Of a stretch of 64,000 bases of DNA, positions 55,869 to 64,000 are shown in pieces. The stretch is from Mitsuaria sp. PDC51 (GTDB lineage Bacteria; Pseudomonadota; Gammaproteobacteria; Burkholderiales; Burkholderiaceae_C), in assembly GCF_900113225.1 (NCBI RefSeq), contig NZ_FOZE01000003.1:682001-746000 (forward strand), written 5' to 3'. A model generated the notes under the pieces. The model saw nothing but the letters and a program-made list of their open reading frames with translations. It did not search any database and was not told where the DNA came from. The first letter of the stretch is position 1. Each line of letters starts with the position of its first letter. The translations under genes were made by a program, and so were the position numbers.

Positions 55869-56744
55869 TCAGCGCCTGCAGCGCGACGCCGTCACGTCCT
55901 TGACGGCCCACTGCTCGCCATCGCGGGTCAGCACGGCCAGCGCCTCCTGCGTGCCGCCGTGGCAGGTGATCTCGTCGCCCAGGGCGGTGTGCTCGAGTTC
56001 CACCGTGCGCCCGTCCTTCCAGCGCATGAAGCGGTAGAACGAGATCCCGTCCAGCGGCGGCGAGAAGCGGAAACGCTCGACCAGCCGCCCGCCGAGGTTC
56101 TCCCAGACCACGATGCCGTTGAAGTCGTGCGCGACCGAGGCGTTGGCCATCACCAGGAAGCGGCCGTCCGGCGACGGGCGCACCTCGCCGTGCATCGTGT
56201 AGCGCGTGCCGTCCTTGCGCGAGACCCAGTAGACATTGCTGCCTTCGTAGAAGGTGGCGCGGACGACGAAGAACTCGCGGTCGGGGGACAGGCCGTCGAA
56301 GCGGTAATCCTCGTAGGCCCCCTCGTTGTTGCCCGAGGCATTGGGCCAGACGCTGTCGAAGACCTCGGGCCGGCCGGAGCCGGTCGGCAGCATCAGGCGC
56401 GAGCCGGCGCGCTTGACGAGCACGTGGCCGCCGCCGACGTTGGCCTTGCGGATCGCGTCGGCCTCGGCCTTGGCGCGGAAGGCCTCGTCGGAGCCCTCGC
56501 TGCCGGCGGCCTGGCCGGGATCGAGCTCGGGCCGGGCTACCTCGAGGCCCTTGGTGAAGTCGCCCTTGGGCGCGATGCCGGTGGGCCGCGCGGGCGGCGG
56601 CGGCTTGTAGGGCTGGGTCTGGGCCAGTGCGACGCCGCCCGTGGCCGTCAGGGCCAACACGGAAAGGGTGGCGAGGGCGCAGAGGCGAGCGGGCAGGCGA
56701 GCCGGCAGGTGGGCGGACAGTCGCGCGGATCGACGCATCGGCAT
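55869..56744 (-). CDS. Secreted hypothetical protein, paralogue A of stress-module cluster
   Basis: An exported protein of about 291 residues. The ATG at 56744 lies 7 bp after the DUF350 stop and gives a signal peptide (LCALATLSVLALTATGGVALAQ). It shares with paralogue B the blocks FDGLSPDREFFVVRATFYEGSNVYWVSRKDGTRYTMHGEV, RPSPDGRFLVMANAS and the final CHGG...SRCRR cysteines, and similar Pro-rich linkers (PPPPARPTGIAPKG). Likely a tandem duplication. Function unknown; position suggests it acts in the periplasm with the SPFH/DUF350 proteins. Confidence 0.7.
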   Translation of the reverse strand: MPMRRSARLSAHLPARLPARLCALATLSVLALTATGGVALAQTQPYKPPPPARPTGIAPKGDFTKGLEVARPELDPGQAAGSEGSDEAFRAKAEADAIRKANVGGGHVLVKRAGSRLMLPTGSGRPEVFDSVWPNASGNNEGAYEDYRFDGLSPDREFFVVRATFYEGSNVYWVSRKDGTRYTMHGEVRPSPDGRFLVMANASVAHDFNGIVVWENLGGRLVERFRFSPPLDGISFYRFMRWKDGRTVELEHTALGDEITCHGGTQEALAVLTRDGEQWAVKDVTASRCRR

Positions 56745-56751
56745 GGCCCGT

Positions 56752-56976
56752 TCAGCCGTGGATCGCCGCGGCCACGATCTGGCCGATGGAGATGCACATC
56801 GCCGCGACCACGACCGCGAGCGCCATGTTCTTGTGCTCGACGATCTCCTCCCACAGCTTGTAGGGGGTGAGCTTGTCGATGATGACGAAGCTGATCCAGA
56901 ACACCAGCACGCCGATGACGGCATACAGGATGGAGCCCAGCACGATGGCGGGCTTGAGCCATTCGAATCCTTCCAT
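56752..56976 (-). CDS. DUF350-family small membrane protein
   Basis: A 74-residue membrane protein with two hydrophobic helices (AIVLGSILYAVIGVLVFWISFVII and MALAVVVAAMCISIGQIVAAAI), typical of DUF350 (YjfL-like). AGGAG precedes the ATG at 8 nt. Function unknown, but family members sit in envelope stress operons next to DUF4178 and SPFH genes, as here. The gene would be hidden by longer, unconvincing frames. Confidence 0.85.
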   Translation of the reverse strand: MEGFEWLKPAIVLGSILYAVIGVLVFWISFVIIDKLTPYKLWEEIVEHKNMALAVVVAAMCISIGQIVAAAIHG

Positions 56977-57089
56977 CTCGTTCTCCTGGTCGGTCGTTCG
57001 GTGGGGGTGAAGGTCTGGGGGTGGCGCGGGCCGGCGATTGTCGCGGGGAAGTCGGCGTGGATGCGGACGGGGCGGCGGGACGATGGCGA

Positions 57090-58691
57090 CTACTTGTGAC
57101 CGCCGCCGCCGCTGCTGTAGCCGCCATACGAGCCGCCGCTGGAGCCGACGTAGCCCACGCCGCTGCCGCGGCTGCTGCGCTTGCACTGCTGGTACTCGGC
57201 GCTGCTTTCGCCGTAGCTGTCCTTGTAGCGGTCGCAGTCGTCGCTGCTGCAGGCGCGCAGCAGCGCGAACAGCACCGCGATCACGAAGATCGCGATGATG
57301 ATGTTGCGCAGCAGCTTGCCCTGGTCCAGGCCGGACGACACATCGCGCTGCAGCGCGGGCATGCGGTCCTCGGGCAGCGAGAAGAAGCGTCGCACCTCGG
57401 CCGCGTCGATCGCGCGGCCATGGCTCCAGGTGACCTCGTTGCCGGTCTGCTCGCTGCTCAGCAACTCGAGCCGCGTGCCGTTGCGCCATTCGTAGTCGCG
57501 CACCAGCGCGCGTTCCTCGCGCTTGACGCGCCAGTAGAACTCGCCCAGCACGTAGGTGACCTTGGCGGTGTAGGTCCACTTGTGCCTGAAGTCCTTGCCC
57601 TGGTGGCTGACCGACTTCGCCCCTGCATTGGCCGGCGCGCCGGTGATCGGGCGCACCAGGCTCCAGCCGTCCTCGGTGTCCACGAGGAAGGCGAAGCCCT
57701 CCATGCGGTTGAACAGCAGGTACTCGCGCCAGAAGGTCTGTTCGTCCTCGGCGGACTCGGGCAGGTCGCAGCGCTCCAGGTAGCCGACCACCTGCCACGG
57801 CTGCGGCGCGCCGCCGGAGATCGCGAGCTGGCCGGTCGTGCCCAGCGGGATCTGCGGCTCGCCGCCGGTGTTCTGCCGGTAGGCGGCCAGCTCCGCGCCG
57901 GCGCCCTTGGAAATGTCGACGACCGACTTGCACTGGCCGCAGACGATGGACTGCGTGGTGTCGAGCCGCGGCTCGAGCGCGGCGCCGCAGTTCGGGCAGG
58001 GCAGGGCCTTGGACTGCAGCGTCGCGCCGCTCTCGGCGCGCAGGCCGGTCAGCTGCAGGTCGGCGAGCTTGACCGGGCGGCCGACCGACCAGGTCGGCCG
58101 CGCGGGGTCGCTGTACTCGAGCGAGGCGACCTCGTTGGCGGTGTTGCGCAGGTCGACCACCGGATAGCTGCTGGCCAGCCGCGGCGGATGGGGCAGTTCC
58201 CCCTGGGCCGCGGCCACGGTCGCGTCGACGATGCTGGCCACCTGCCAGGCCGAGCCGGCCAGCATCTGCAGTCCGCCCGGGCGCAGCGTGGCGGGATCGG
58301 GCGCGCGCTCGGCCAGCGGCGCCTCGAAGCTGATGACGAAGCTGCCGTTGTCCTCGGCCAGCCAGCCGCTGCGGGGCGGCTGGTCGGCGCTGGCGTCGAA
58401 GAGCAGGTGCCACTCGTTCCAGCCGCCGTCCGCATAGGACATCTGCAGCCGGCCGACGACCACGAAGCCCGCGCCGGCATAACGCCCGGCGCTGCCGAGC
58501 TGCAGCGGCGAGTAGTCCTCGAAGACCTCGGCGCTGGTGCCGATCCGGCGCAGCGCGTCGCCCTCACGCAGCAGCGTGGAGCGGCAATAGCTGCAGACGG
58601 CGCTGGCCGACGCGGCCGAGGCGAACTCGACCGGCGCGCCGCAATGGGGGCACTGCGCCTGCCAGCGGCGCTGGGGGGAAGCGGTAGCCAA
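57090..58691 (-). CDS. DUF4178 domain protein with zinc-ribbon pairs
   Basis: A 533-residue protein. Two zinc-ribbon-like knuckles (CPHCGAPVEF...VCSYCRS near residue 14-36 and CPNCGAALEP...IVCGQCKS near 233-255) alternate with two DUF4178-type beta-rich domains (for example FEDYSPLQLGSAGRYAGAGFVVVGRLQMSY and YWRVKREERALVRDYEWRNGTRLELLS). A membrane helix (IIIAIFVIAVLFALLRAC, about 460) and a Gly/Ser/Tyr-rich tail end it. Partner of the SPFH and DUF350 genes in an apparent operon. Confidence 0.82.
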   Translation of the reverse strand: MATASPQRRWQAQCPHCGAPVEFASAASASAVCSYCRSTLLREGDALRRIGTSAEVFEDYSPLQLGSAGRYAGAGFVVVGRLQMSYADGGWNEWHLLFDASADQPPRSGWLAEDNGSFVISFEAPLAERAPDPATLRPGGLQMLAGSAWQVASIVDATVAAAQGELPHPPRLASSYPVVDLRNTANEVASLEYSDPARPTWSVGRPVKLADLQLTGLRAESGATLQSKALPCPNCGAALEPRLDTTQSIVCGQCKSVVDISKGAGAELAAYRQNTGGEPQIPLGTTGQLAISGGAPQPWQVVGYLERCDLPESAEDEQTFWREYLLFNRMEGFAFLVDTEDGWSLVRPITGAPANAGAKSVSHQGKDFRHKWTYTAKVTYVLGEFYWRVKREERALVRDYEWRNGTRLELLSSEQTGNEVTWSHGRAIDAAEVRRFFSLPEDRMPALQRDVSSGLDQGKLLRNIIIAIFVIAVLFALLRACSSDDCDRYKDSYGESSAEYQQCKRSSRGSGVGYVGSSGGSYGGYSSGGGGHK

Positions 58692-58723
58692 TCAGGACCC
58701 GGGGCGGAGCACGCCTGGCGGCG

Positions 58724-59776
58724 TCAGCTGAGCTTCTTCAGCAACTCGGCCTTCTTGGCCGCGAATTCCTCGTCGGTGAGGATGCCCTTGGCCTTGAGGT
58801 CGCCGAGCTTCTCCAGCAGCAGCAGGACCTCGTCGGCGCCCTGGCTGACCGGTTGCGGCTGGACCGGCGCGGCCGGCTGGGCACCCTGATTGGCGCCGGT
58901 CAGACCCTGCTGCAGCTGCTGCGCCATGGTCTGGCCCAGCGCCAGGCCGGCGCCCAGGCCCATCGCGTCGCCGGCCACGCCGCCGCCGCCCGAGCCCACG
59001 CCCTCGGCGAGCTTGGGGATGGCCTGCGCGGTCTGGTACTGCATGAACTGGCCCATGTTCTGGCCGATCATGCCCATGCCGATCTTCTGGTCGAGGATCT
59101 TCTGCAGCTCCTCGGGGAGCGAGACGTTCTGCAACGTGACCATCTCGAGCTTGAGGCCCAGCGCGTCGAAGGCGGGCTGGGTGGCTTCCTGCAGCGCCTT
59201 GGCGAACTCGACCTGGTTGGCCGCCAGGTCCAGGAAGGGGATGCCGGACTGGGCGACCGCGTCGGAGATGTGCTGCAGCATCAGGCCGCGGAGCTGGCCG
59301 TCGAGCTCGGTGACGGTGTAGCGCTCGCGGGTGCCGGAGATCTCGGTGTGGAACTTCTTCGGGTCGACGACGCGGTAGCTGTAGTTGCCGAAGGCGCGCA
59401 GGCGCACCGCGCCGAAGTCCTTGTCGCGGATGGTGACGGGCTGGGTGGTGCCCCAGCGCTGGTCCACCTGCTGGCGGGTGGAGAAGAAGTAGACGTCGCT
59501 CTTGAAGGGGGACTCGAAGAGCTTGTCCCAGTTCTTGAGGTAGGTGAGGACCGGCAGCGTCTGCGTGGTCAGCTTGTACATGCCGGGGCCGAAGACGTCG
59601 GCCACCTTGCCTTCGTTGACGAAGACGGCCATCTGCGATTCACGCACGGTGAGGGAGGCGCCGTACTGGATCTCGAAGTCCTGCATCGGGAACCGGTAGG
59701 CCAGGACGCCGTTGTCGTCCTCGGTCCACTGGATGATGTCAATGAACTGTTTCTTGATGAAATCCATCAGGCCCAT
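58724..59776 (-). CDS. SPFH/Band 7 domain protein with SHOCT tail
   Basis: A 350-residue protein whose SPFH-like domain (MDFIKKQFIDIIQWTEDDNGVLAYRFP to about residue 230) matches the bacterial 'virion core protein' group found with DUF4178. There is no N-terminal membrane helix, so it may associate peripherally with the membrane. Gln/Gly/Ala-rich linker (MAQQLQQGLTGANQGAQPA) precedes a C-terminal SHOCT motif (LLLLEKLGDLKAKGILTDEEFAAKKAELLKKLS). Start ATG at 59776. First gene of the minus-strand cluster. Confidence 0.87.
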   Translation of the reverse strand: MGLMDFIKKQFIDIIQWTEDDNGVLAYRFPMQDFEIQYGASLTVRESQMAVFVNEGKVADVFGPGMYKLTTQTLPVLTYLKNWDKLFESPFKSDVYFFSTRQQVDQRWGTTQPVTIRDKDFGAVRLRAFGNYSYRVVDPKKFHTEISGTRERYTVTELDGQLRGLMLQHISDAVAQSGIPFLDLAANQVEFAKALQEATQPAFDALGLKLEMVTLQNVSLPEELQKILDQKIGMGMIGQNMGQFMQYQTAQAIPKLAEGVGSGGGGVAGDAMGLGAGLALGQTMAQQLQQGLTGANQGAQPAAPVQPQPVSQGADEVLLLLEKLGDLKAKGILTDEEFAAKKAELLKKLS

Positions 59777-59895
59777 GGCGCAGCTCCACAAAAAGATGCG
59801 ATCCAAACCGACCGCCGCGGGCGAGTATCCCTCAGCGAAGCGCCGACCCTGGTCACCCCGAGGGGGGAGATTCCATAACGCCGTCAGTCCCCCCT

Positions 59896-60588
59896 TCAGT
59901 ACCCCCGCGTCTCCGCCGGCCAGCGGCCCTGGCGCACCTGCTCGCGGGCCTGGGCCTGTTCTTTCCTGAGCCGGCCGTTGGCGATGTGGCGCACCAGCCA
60001 GGGCAGGGGGCTCACCGCCGCGCCGCCGGCCACGGCCGGCACCCAGGCCTTCGCGCATTTCTCGAAGAGCTCCGCATTGAGCGCCAGCCGCGACGGCGTC
60101 ATGCCCAGCACGATCAGCCGACCCGCATGCAGGGTGACGTTGCCGCCCTTGGACAGCGCCTGCGGCAATCGCGCCAGCGCCTCGGTCGGCCGGCCCATGT
60201 GGCCGAGCTGGCGGATCTGCTCGTCGAAGACCGCCGGCATCCAACCGCCGAAGGCCTGCAGCTGGCGACCGAAGGCGCCGCCGCCGATCAGCACCGCGCA
60301 GACGTCCTGCCGCGCGGCGTAGACGGCGCGGTGCAGCGCGATCGCGGGCAGGTGGCCGTCCACGCGGTCCGGGCCGTCCGCGCCGCCCGCGCCCTCCCTG
60401 CGGGCGCCGGTCGCCGGCGCCAGGGGCTCGACCAGCGCGAGCGCATCCTCCGCCGTCCCCCACGCCATCGCCCCGCTGGCGGGATCGCGCAGCGACAGGC
60501 TGTCCGCGGCGCCCGGCATCAGCCCCCGCGCCAGCAGCCGCCGCCGCAGCCCGAGCCAGGTGTCGCGCAGCAGGTCCTCTTCGCTCAT
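59896..60588 (-). CDS. Aldolase II/adducin-like protein lacking metal ligands
   Basis: A 230-residue protein with the outline of a class II aldolase/adducin domain. Where active members have the catalytic Glu (P-x-x-E), the HxH pair and RNHG, this one has LPAIALH (about 81-86), IGGGAFG (101-107) and LHAG (153-156). The zinc site is therefore gone and it is probably not an aldolase; a structural or regulatory partner is more likely. It overlaps the aminotransferase gene by 4 nt (ATGA). A C-terminal Arg/Gln-rich tail (KEQAQAREQVRQGRW) is basic. Confidence 0.65.
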   Translation of the reverse strand: MSEEDLLRDTWLGLRRRLLARGLMPGAADSLSLRDPASGAMAWGTAEDALALVEPLAPATGARREGAGGADGPDRVDGHLPAIALHRAVYAARQDVCAVLIGGGAFGRQLQAFGGWMPAVFDEQIRQLGHMGRPTEALARLPQALSKGGNVTLHAGRLIVLGMTPSRLALNAELFEKCAKAWVPAVAGGAAVSPLPWLVRHIANGRLRKEQAQAREQVRQGRWPAETRGY

Positions 60589-62171
60589 GTCAGCGCCATC
60601 ACGTCGTCGAAGCGGTTGAGCGCGTCGTCGATCACCGCGTCGGTATCGGCCAGGCTGGTGTACAGCCGGCTGCCCGCCACCGAGATCAGGCCATGCGCGG
60701 TGAAGGCCGCGCCCATCTCTTCCATCATGTGCTTGCGTCGCCGCGCCTCGTCCTTCAGGCGGAACAGCTTCCACAGGCTGCTGGTGTCGAGCAGCAGCAC
60801 GCCCGAGGTCTGCAGGTGGACGATGGAGCCGATGTTGTAGGCGACGTAGGGCAGGCCGCGGCGCGCGATGATCTCCTCCAGCCCGCGGCGCAGGCGATCG
60901 CCGGCACGGGCCGCCACGCCGGGGGCGTTGGTCCGCTCGGCCTCGAGCAGCGCGTGGTAACCCGCCACGCAGCTGAGCGGATTGGCCGACAGCGTCCCCC
61001 CGACGAAGGCCCGCCGCGAGGTGGTGCCGATCCCGCCGACGAGCGACATCATGATCTCCCGCTTCCCCCCGATCGCCCCCGCCATCGGGTAGCCGCCGGC
61101 CAGGCACTTGCCCAGCACCGTCAGGTCGGGTGTCACGCCGAAATAGGCCTGCGCGCCGCCCAGGCCGGCGCGGAAGCCGGTCACCACCTCGTCGAAGATC
61201 AGCAGCGCGCCGAACTCGTCGCAGAGCGCCCGCACCTGGGCGTTGAACTCGCGATGCACCGGCCGCGTGCCGCTCTCCGGCCCGAAGGGCTCCAGCAGCA
61301 CCGCCGCCGTGCCGCCGCGCAGGCGGTTCCAGCGCAGCAGCCGGCGTAGCGCCTCGGGATCGTTGGGCAGGCATTCCTGCGTGTGCGCCGTCGCGCCGCG
61401 GGGAATGCCGGTGGCCTCCATGCGGCCGGTCTTGGGCAGGCGCATGCCGTAGACCAGCTGGTCGCTCCAGCCGTGGTACGCGCCGCCGATCTTGATGACC
61501 CGCTGGCGCCGGGTGAAGGTGCGGGCCAGCCGCACCGCGCCCATCACCGCCTCGGTGCCCGAGCCCAGCATGCGCAGCATCTCCACGCCCGGCATGTGGC
61601 GGCAGACGCGCTCGGCCAGCTCGACCTCGTAGGCATGCAGCAGGCCGGTGACCGGGCCGCAGTCGTCGAGCAGCGCCTGCACCGCCTCGCGCACCGCCGG
61701 CGGATTGCTGCCCAGCAGCGTCGGACCGCCGGCCTGCAGGAAGTCGATGTAGCGGTTGCCGTCGACGTCGATGAGGTAGGCGCCGCGGGCCTGCGCGATC
61801 GCCAGCGGGAAGGGATGGTTGAAGGCGAGGTTGTGCTGGACGCCGCCCGGGATGACGGTGGCGGCGCGCTCGGCCAGGCGCTTGGAGCCGGCGCAGTGCT
61901 CGTCGAACCAGCGCAGCACCTTGGGCATCGCGTCCGGACGGATCTGGCGCATCGGCTGGTTGACCAGCGCGGCGAAGCGCTCGTAGAGCGCGTGCGTGTC
62001 GGGCCAAGTGGGCACGGCGGGCAGGTCCGCGTCGGCGGTCTCTCGCGCGGGACCGTCCGTCGCGAGCGACGGCGTGGCTGAAGACGACGCGAACGACGAC
62101 GCGGACGACGACGCCGCCGAGGGAGACGGAGAAGGCGGCGAAGACGAGGAAGAGGCGAGCGAAGACATCAC
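60585..62171 (-). CDS. Class III PLP-dependent aminotransferase (glutamate-1-semialdehyde aminomutase-like)
   Basis: A 528-residue enzyme. Residues 1-45 are an unusual Ser/Ala/Pro tract; the fold type I core begins near 50. FLQAGGPTLLGSNPPAVREAV, GSGTEAVMGAVRLAR, IKIGGAYHGWSDQL, LLIFDEVVTGFRAGLGGAQAYFG and LGKCLAGGYPMAGAIGG (PLP lysine) mark the family. The PxxGGYHG and FDEV pairs resemble hemL-type aminomutases, but neighbours are sugar genes, so an amino-sugar or aldehyde substrate is more likely than heme precursors. 4-nt overlaps on both sides. Confidence 0.8.
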   Translation of the reverse strand: MMSSLASSSSSPPSPSPSAASSSASSFASSSATPSLATDGPARETADADLPAVPTWPDTHALYERFAALVNQPMRQIRPDAMPKVLRWFDEHCAGSKRLAERAATVIPGGVQHNLAFNHPFPLAIAQARGAYLIDVDGNRYIDFLQAGGPTLLGSNPPAVREAVQALLDDCGPVTGLLHAYEVELAERVCRHMPGVEMLRMLGSGTEAVMGAVRLARTFTRRQRVIKIGGAYHGWSDQLVYGMRLPKTGRMEATGIPRGATAHTQECLPNDPEALRRLLRWNRLRGGTAAVLLEPFGPESGTRPVHREFNAQVRALCDEFGALLIFDEVVTGFRAGLGGAQAYFGVTPDLTVLGKCLAGGYPMAGAIGGKREIMMSLVGGIGTTSRRAFVGGTLSANPLSCVAGYHALLEAERTNAPGVAARAGDRLRRGLEEIIARRGLPYVAYNIGSIVHLQTSGVLLLDTSSLWKLFRLKDEARRRKHMMEEMGAAFTAHGLISVAGSRLYTSLADTDAVIDDALNRFDDVMALT

Positions 62172-62830
62172 GGTCCCTTGAGATGAAGCAGCAGGTCGCG
62201 CACCGGGGCGAGGCGATCGTGGAGATCGGGCGCGCGGCGGACGCGCTCGTCGATGCGCGCGGCGAGGCGGTCACGGGCGAGGTCCTCCAGGCGCTCGACG
62301 GCCGCCATCGCCGTGTCGCTGTCCGCGGCGCAGCACAGGATGCCGTGGTTGCGCAGCAGGTAGGCCTGGCGTCCGGGGCGCACCGCCTTGCCGAGCTTGC
62401 CCGCCAGCCAGGCGGTGCCCGACGGCGCATACCCGATCACCGGCACCTCGTCGCCGAGCCAGTCGCGCAGCGCCGGCGGCACCGCCAGCGGCTCGCCGAT
62501 CAGCGCGCAGGCGCTGGCCAGCGGCTGGTGGGTGTGGATGCTGCAGCCGACGTCCTGCCGCGCCCGCAGCACGCGCGCATGCAGCCCGGTCTCGACCGAA
62601 GGCCGGCGGGCGCCGTCGCTGGCGTCGTCGACGACGGCCAGGTCGGCCAGGCGCAGCACGCAGACGTCCTCCGGCCGCATGACGAGGTAGTCCGTCGCCG
62701 ACGGCGTCACCGCCACCCGCTCGTCGTCGATGCGCAGCATCAGGTTGCCGCCGGTGCCGGCGAAGTAGCCGCGCTCGGACAAACGCAGGCACAGGGCCAC
62801 CACCTGCCGCCGTTCGGCTGCGTGCTTCAT
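62168..62830 (-). CDS. Class II aldolase/adducin family protein
   Basis: A 220-residue cytoplasmic zinc-dependent aldolase, like L-fuculose-phosphate or L-ribulose-phosphate enzymes. GTGGNLMLR opens the domain; Glu80 (RPSVETGLH), His99 and His101 (SIHTHQPLA) and His162 (LLRNHG) are the expected catalytic Glu and metal ligands, so it should be active. It probably cleaves or epimerises the phosphosugar made by the kinase encoded just upstream. It is joined by 4-nt overlaps to the kinase and to the aminotransferase. Confidence 0.85.
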   Translation of the reverse strand: MKHAAERRQVVALCLRLSERGYFAGTGGNLMLRIDDERVAVTPSATDYLVMRPEDVCVLRLADLAVVDDASDGARRPSVETGLHARVLRARQDVGCSIHTHQPLASACALIGEPLAVPPALRDWLGDEVPVIGYAPSGTAWLAGKLGKAVRPGRQAYLLRNHGILCCAADSDTAMAAVERLEDLARDRLAARIDERVRRAPDLHDRLAPVRDLLLHLKGP

Positions 62831-64000
62831 GCGGTGGCTCCCGTCGCGGGCACGCGGTTGAGGCGGTGGTACAGCGGCGCCAGGCGCGCGCGGACTTCCT
62901 TGAAGGCCTCGAACTTGTCGCCATAGAGCCGACGCAGCGCGGCGGCGGGTTCGTAGAGGCGGCGCGTGCGGCGCAGCGCCGGCAGGTCGCTGAAACGAAG
63001 CGCGCCGGTGCCCACGCCGGCGAGGTAGGCCGCGCCGATCGCGTTGGCCTGGATCGGATGCGCCAGCTGCCGGATCGGCTGGCCGGTGACGTCCGCGAGG
63101 ATCTGGCACCAGACGTCGCTCTGCGCGCCGCCGCCGACCGCCGCGATCGTGCCGGGCGACCGGCCCAGCAGCCGCCCGAAGGGCTCCATCATCCAGCGCG
63201 TGTTCAGCGCGACGCCCTCGAGGAAGGCCCGGAAGATGTCCTCGCGCGAATGCTCCAGCGACAGGTTGATCAGCCCCGCGCGCAGCAGCGGATCGTCCAC
63301 CGGCGTGCGCTCGCCGAAGAGCCAGGGCGTGTAGATCAGCCCGCGCGAGCCCGGCGGCACGCGCGCGGCGATGCGGTTGAGCGCCTCGTAGACGGCGGGG
63401 TGCTCCTCGTCGGCGGCCAGTTCGTCGGGGTGGTAGAGGATGCGGTCGCGCAGGAAGGAGAGGTTGGCGCCGGCCGTCGACTGCAGCGCCAGCGCGAGGT
63501 AGCGGCCATCGACCGCCGAGGGCACCGCCGCGATCTTGTGGCGCACGTCGGTCCGCATGCCCGGCACATGCGCCCCCAGCCAGGACGAGGTGCCCAGGTA
63601 CAGGTGGGTCTCGTAGTCCGGCACCGCGGCGCCGACCGCGACGGCCGAGGTGTCCACCGCGCCGGCCACCACCGGCGTCGTGGCCGGCAGGCCCAGTTGC
63701 CCGGCGACCGCCGGCAGCAGCGGTCCCAGCACGTCGGTGGAATGCACGATCGCGGGCAGCTTGCCGGCGTTCAGCCCGAGCGCGCGGATCAGGCGGTCGT
63801 CGTAGCGGATGCGCGAGGGATCGCGGTTGTCCGTCACCCAGCTGGTGAGGATGGAATCCTGCGTCGCGCAGAGCCGGCCGCAGAGGCGGAAGTTGAGGTA
63901 GTCCAGCGCGTTGAGGAAGCAGCGCGTGGCCTCGTAGACGGCGGGTTGCTCGTCGCGGATGAAGGCCATGTGGCCGGCCGCGTCGCGCCCGGTCAGCGAC
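62827..64000 (-). CDS. FGGY-family carbohydrate kinase, 5' end outside window
   Basis: C-terminal 391 residues of an FGGY sugar kinase (xylulokinase-like); the frame is open to the window edge and begins SLTGRDAAGHMAFIRDEQP. Conserved parts: VVAGAVDTSAVAVGAAVPDYETHLYLGTSSWLG (catalytic Asp region, then phosphate 2 motif), RGLIYTPWLFGERTPVDDP and IAAVGGGAQSDVWCQILADVTGQPI (adenosine motif). It phosphorylates an unknown sugar. First known gene of the four-gene unit with the aldolase. Confidence 0.88.
   Translation of the reverse strand, partial: SLTGRDAAGHMAFIRDEQPAVYEATRCFLNALDYLNFRLCGRLCATQDSILTSWVTDNRDPSRIRYDDRLIRALGLNAGKLPAIVHSTDVLGPLLPAVAGQLGLPATTPVVAGAVDTSAVAVGAAVPDYETHLYLGTSSWLGAHVPGMRTDVRHKIAAVPSAVDGRYLALALQSTAGANLSFLRDRILYHPDELAADEEHPAVYEALNRIAARVPPGSRGLIYTPWLFGERTPVDDPLLRAGLINLSLEHSREDIFRAFLEGVALNTRWMMEPFGRLLGRSPGTIAAVGGGAQSDVWCQILADVTGQPIRQLAHPIQANAIGAAYLAGVGTGALRFSDLPALRRTRRLYEPAAALRRLYGDKFEAFKEVRARLAPLYHRLNRVPATGATA

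Noticed and set aside
60589-62430. Upstream extension of the aldolase-like frame
   Set aside because: It lies on top of the aminotransferase gene; the ATG at 60588 with the 4-nt overlap is the better start.

Overview
The window reads as chromosomal DNA of a high-GC beta-proteobacterium of the Burkholderiales, most like a Roseateles/Mitsuaria-type member of the Rubrivivax-Leptothrix group. The evidence is gene order and content: rlmE-ftsH-folP-glmM followed by pstSCAB-phoU-phoB-phoR, an rpmE2/rho/trxA cluster, a PEP-CTERM protein, an AddAB-type RecB/UvrD pair, and HrpB/HrpX-type (PIP/hrpII box) promoters. The genus is an inference. No tRNA, rRNA, CRISPR array, transposase or integrase was seen.

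Layout. 1-6.1 kb: 3' part of a GH27 alpha-galactosidase, an oxidoreductase/hydrolase cassette with a divergent TetR regulator, and a secreted PL9 pectate lyase. An 85-bp copy of the GH27 gene end lies 4.8 kb downstream of the original. 6.1-16 kb: accessory enzymes and regulators (methyltransferase, GNATs, isochorismatase-like hydrolase, GST, SDR with a divergent LysR, TAXI solute-binding protein, DoxX/HxlR pair) and a broken ompW. 16.2-25.5 kb: an orphan type III effector island. It holds two HrpW/PopW-like harpin-pectate-lyase proteins flanking a 1053-residue protein, and a 225-residue protein further on. Three of these four genes carry an exact TTCGC-N15-TTCGC box with a -10 element 30-31 nt downstream; the fourth has TTCG-N16-TTCG. 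No secretion apparatus is in the window. A PEBP, an ABM monooxygenase and a GlxA-type regulator sit inside the island.

25.7-43.2 kb: conserved core genes: rlmE, ftsH, folP, glmM, the phosphate-starvation operon with a clear Pho box, a polytopic membrane protein, rpmE2, rho and trxA. 43.4-49.8 kb: an AddB-like nuclease and an AddA-like helicase-nuclease with a GTGA overlap, for double-strand break repair. 49.9-54.7 kb: small conserved proteins, a YfcG-like GST, a PEP-CTERM protein and the PA2778/PA2779 pair. 54.8-59.8 kb: a five-gene minus-strand cluster (SPFH, DUF4178, DUF350 and two secreted paralogues) that looks like an envelope-stress module. 59.9-64 kb: four genes joined by 4-nt ATGA overlaps (FGGY kinase, class II aldolase, class III aminotransferase, and an aldolase-like protein lacking its metal ligands), which suggests an uncharacterised sugar or amino-sugar catabolic route.

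How the parts fit: the GH27, PL9 and two PL3-like proteins together with PIP-box promoters point to a plant-associated life in which pectin-directed enzymes and injected proteins are used together. The most noteworthy region is the effector island, which contains two proteins I cannot assign to a known family.
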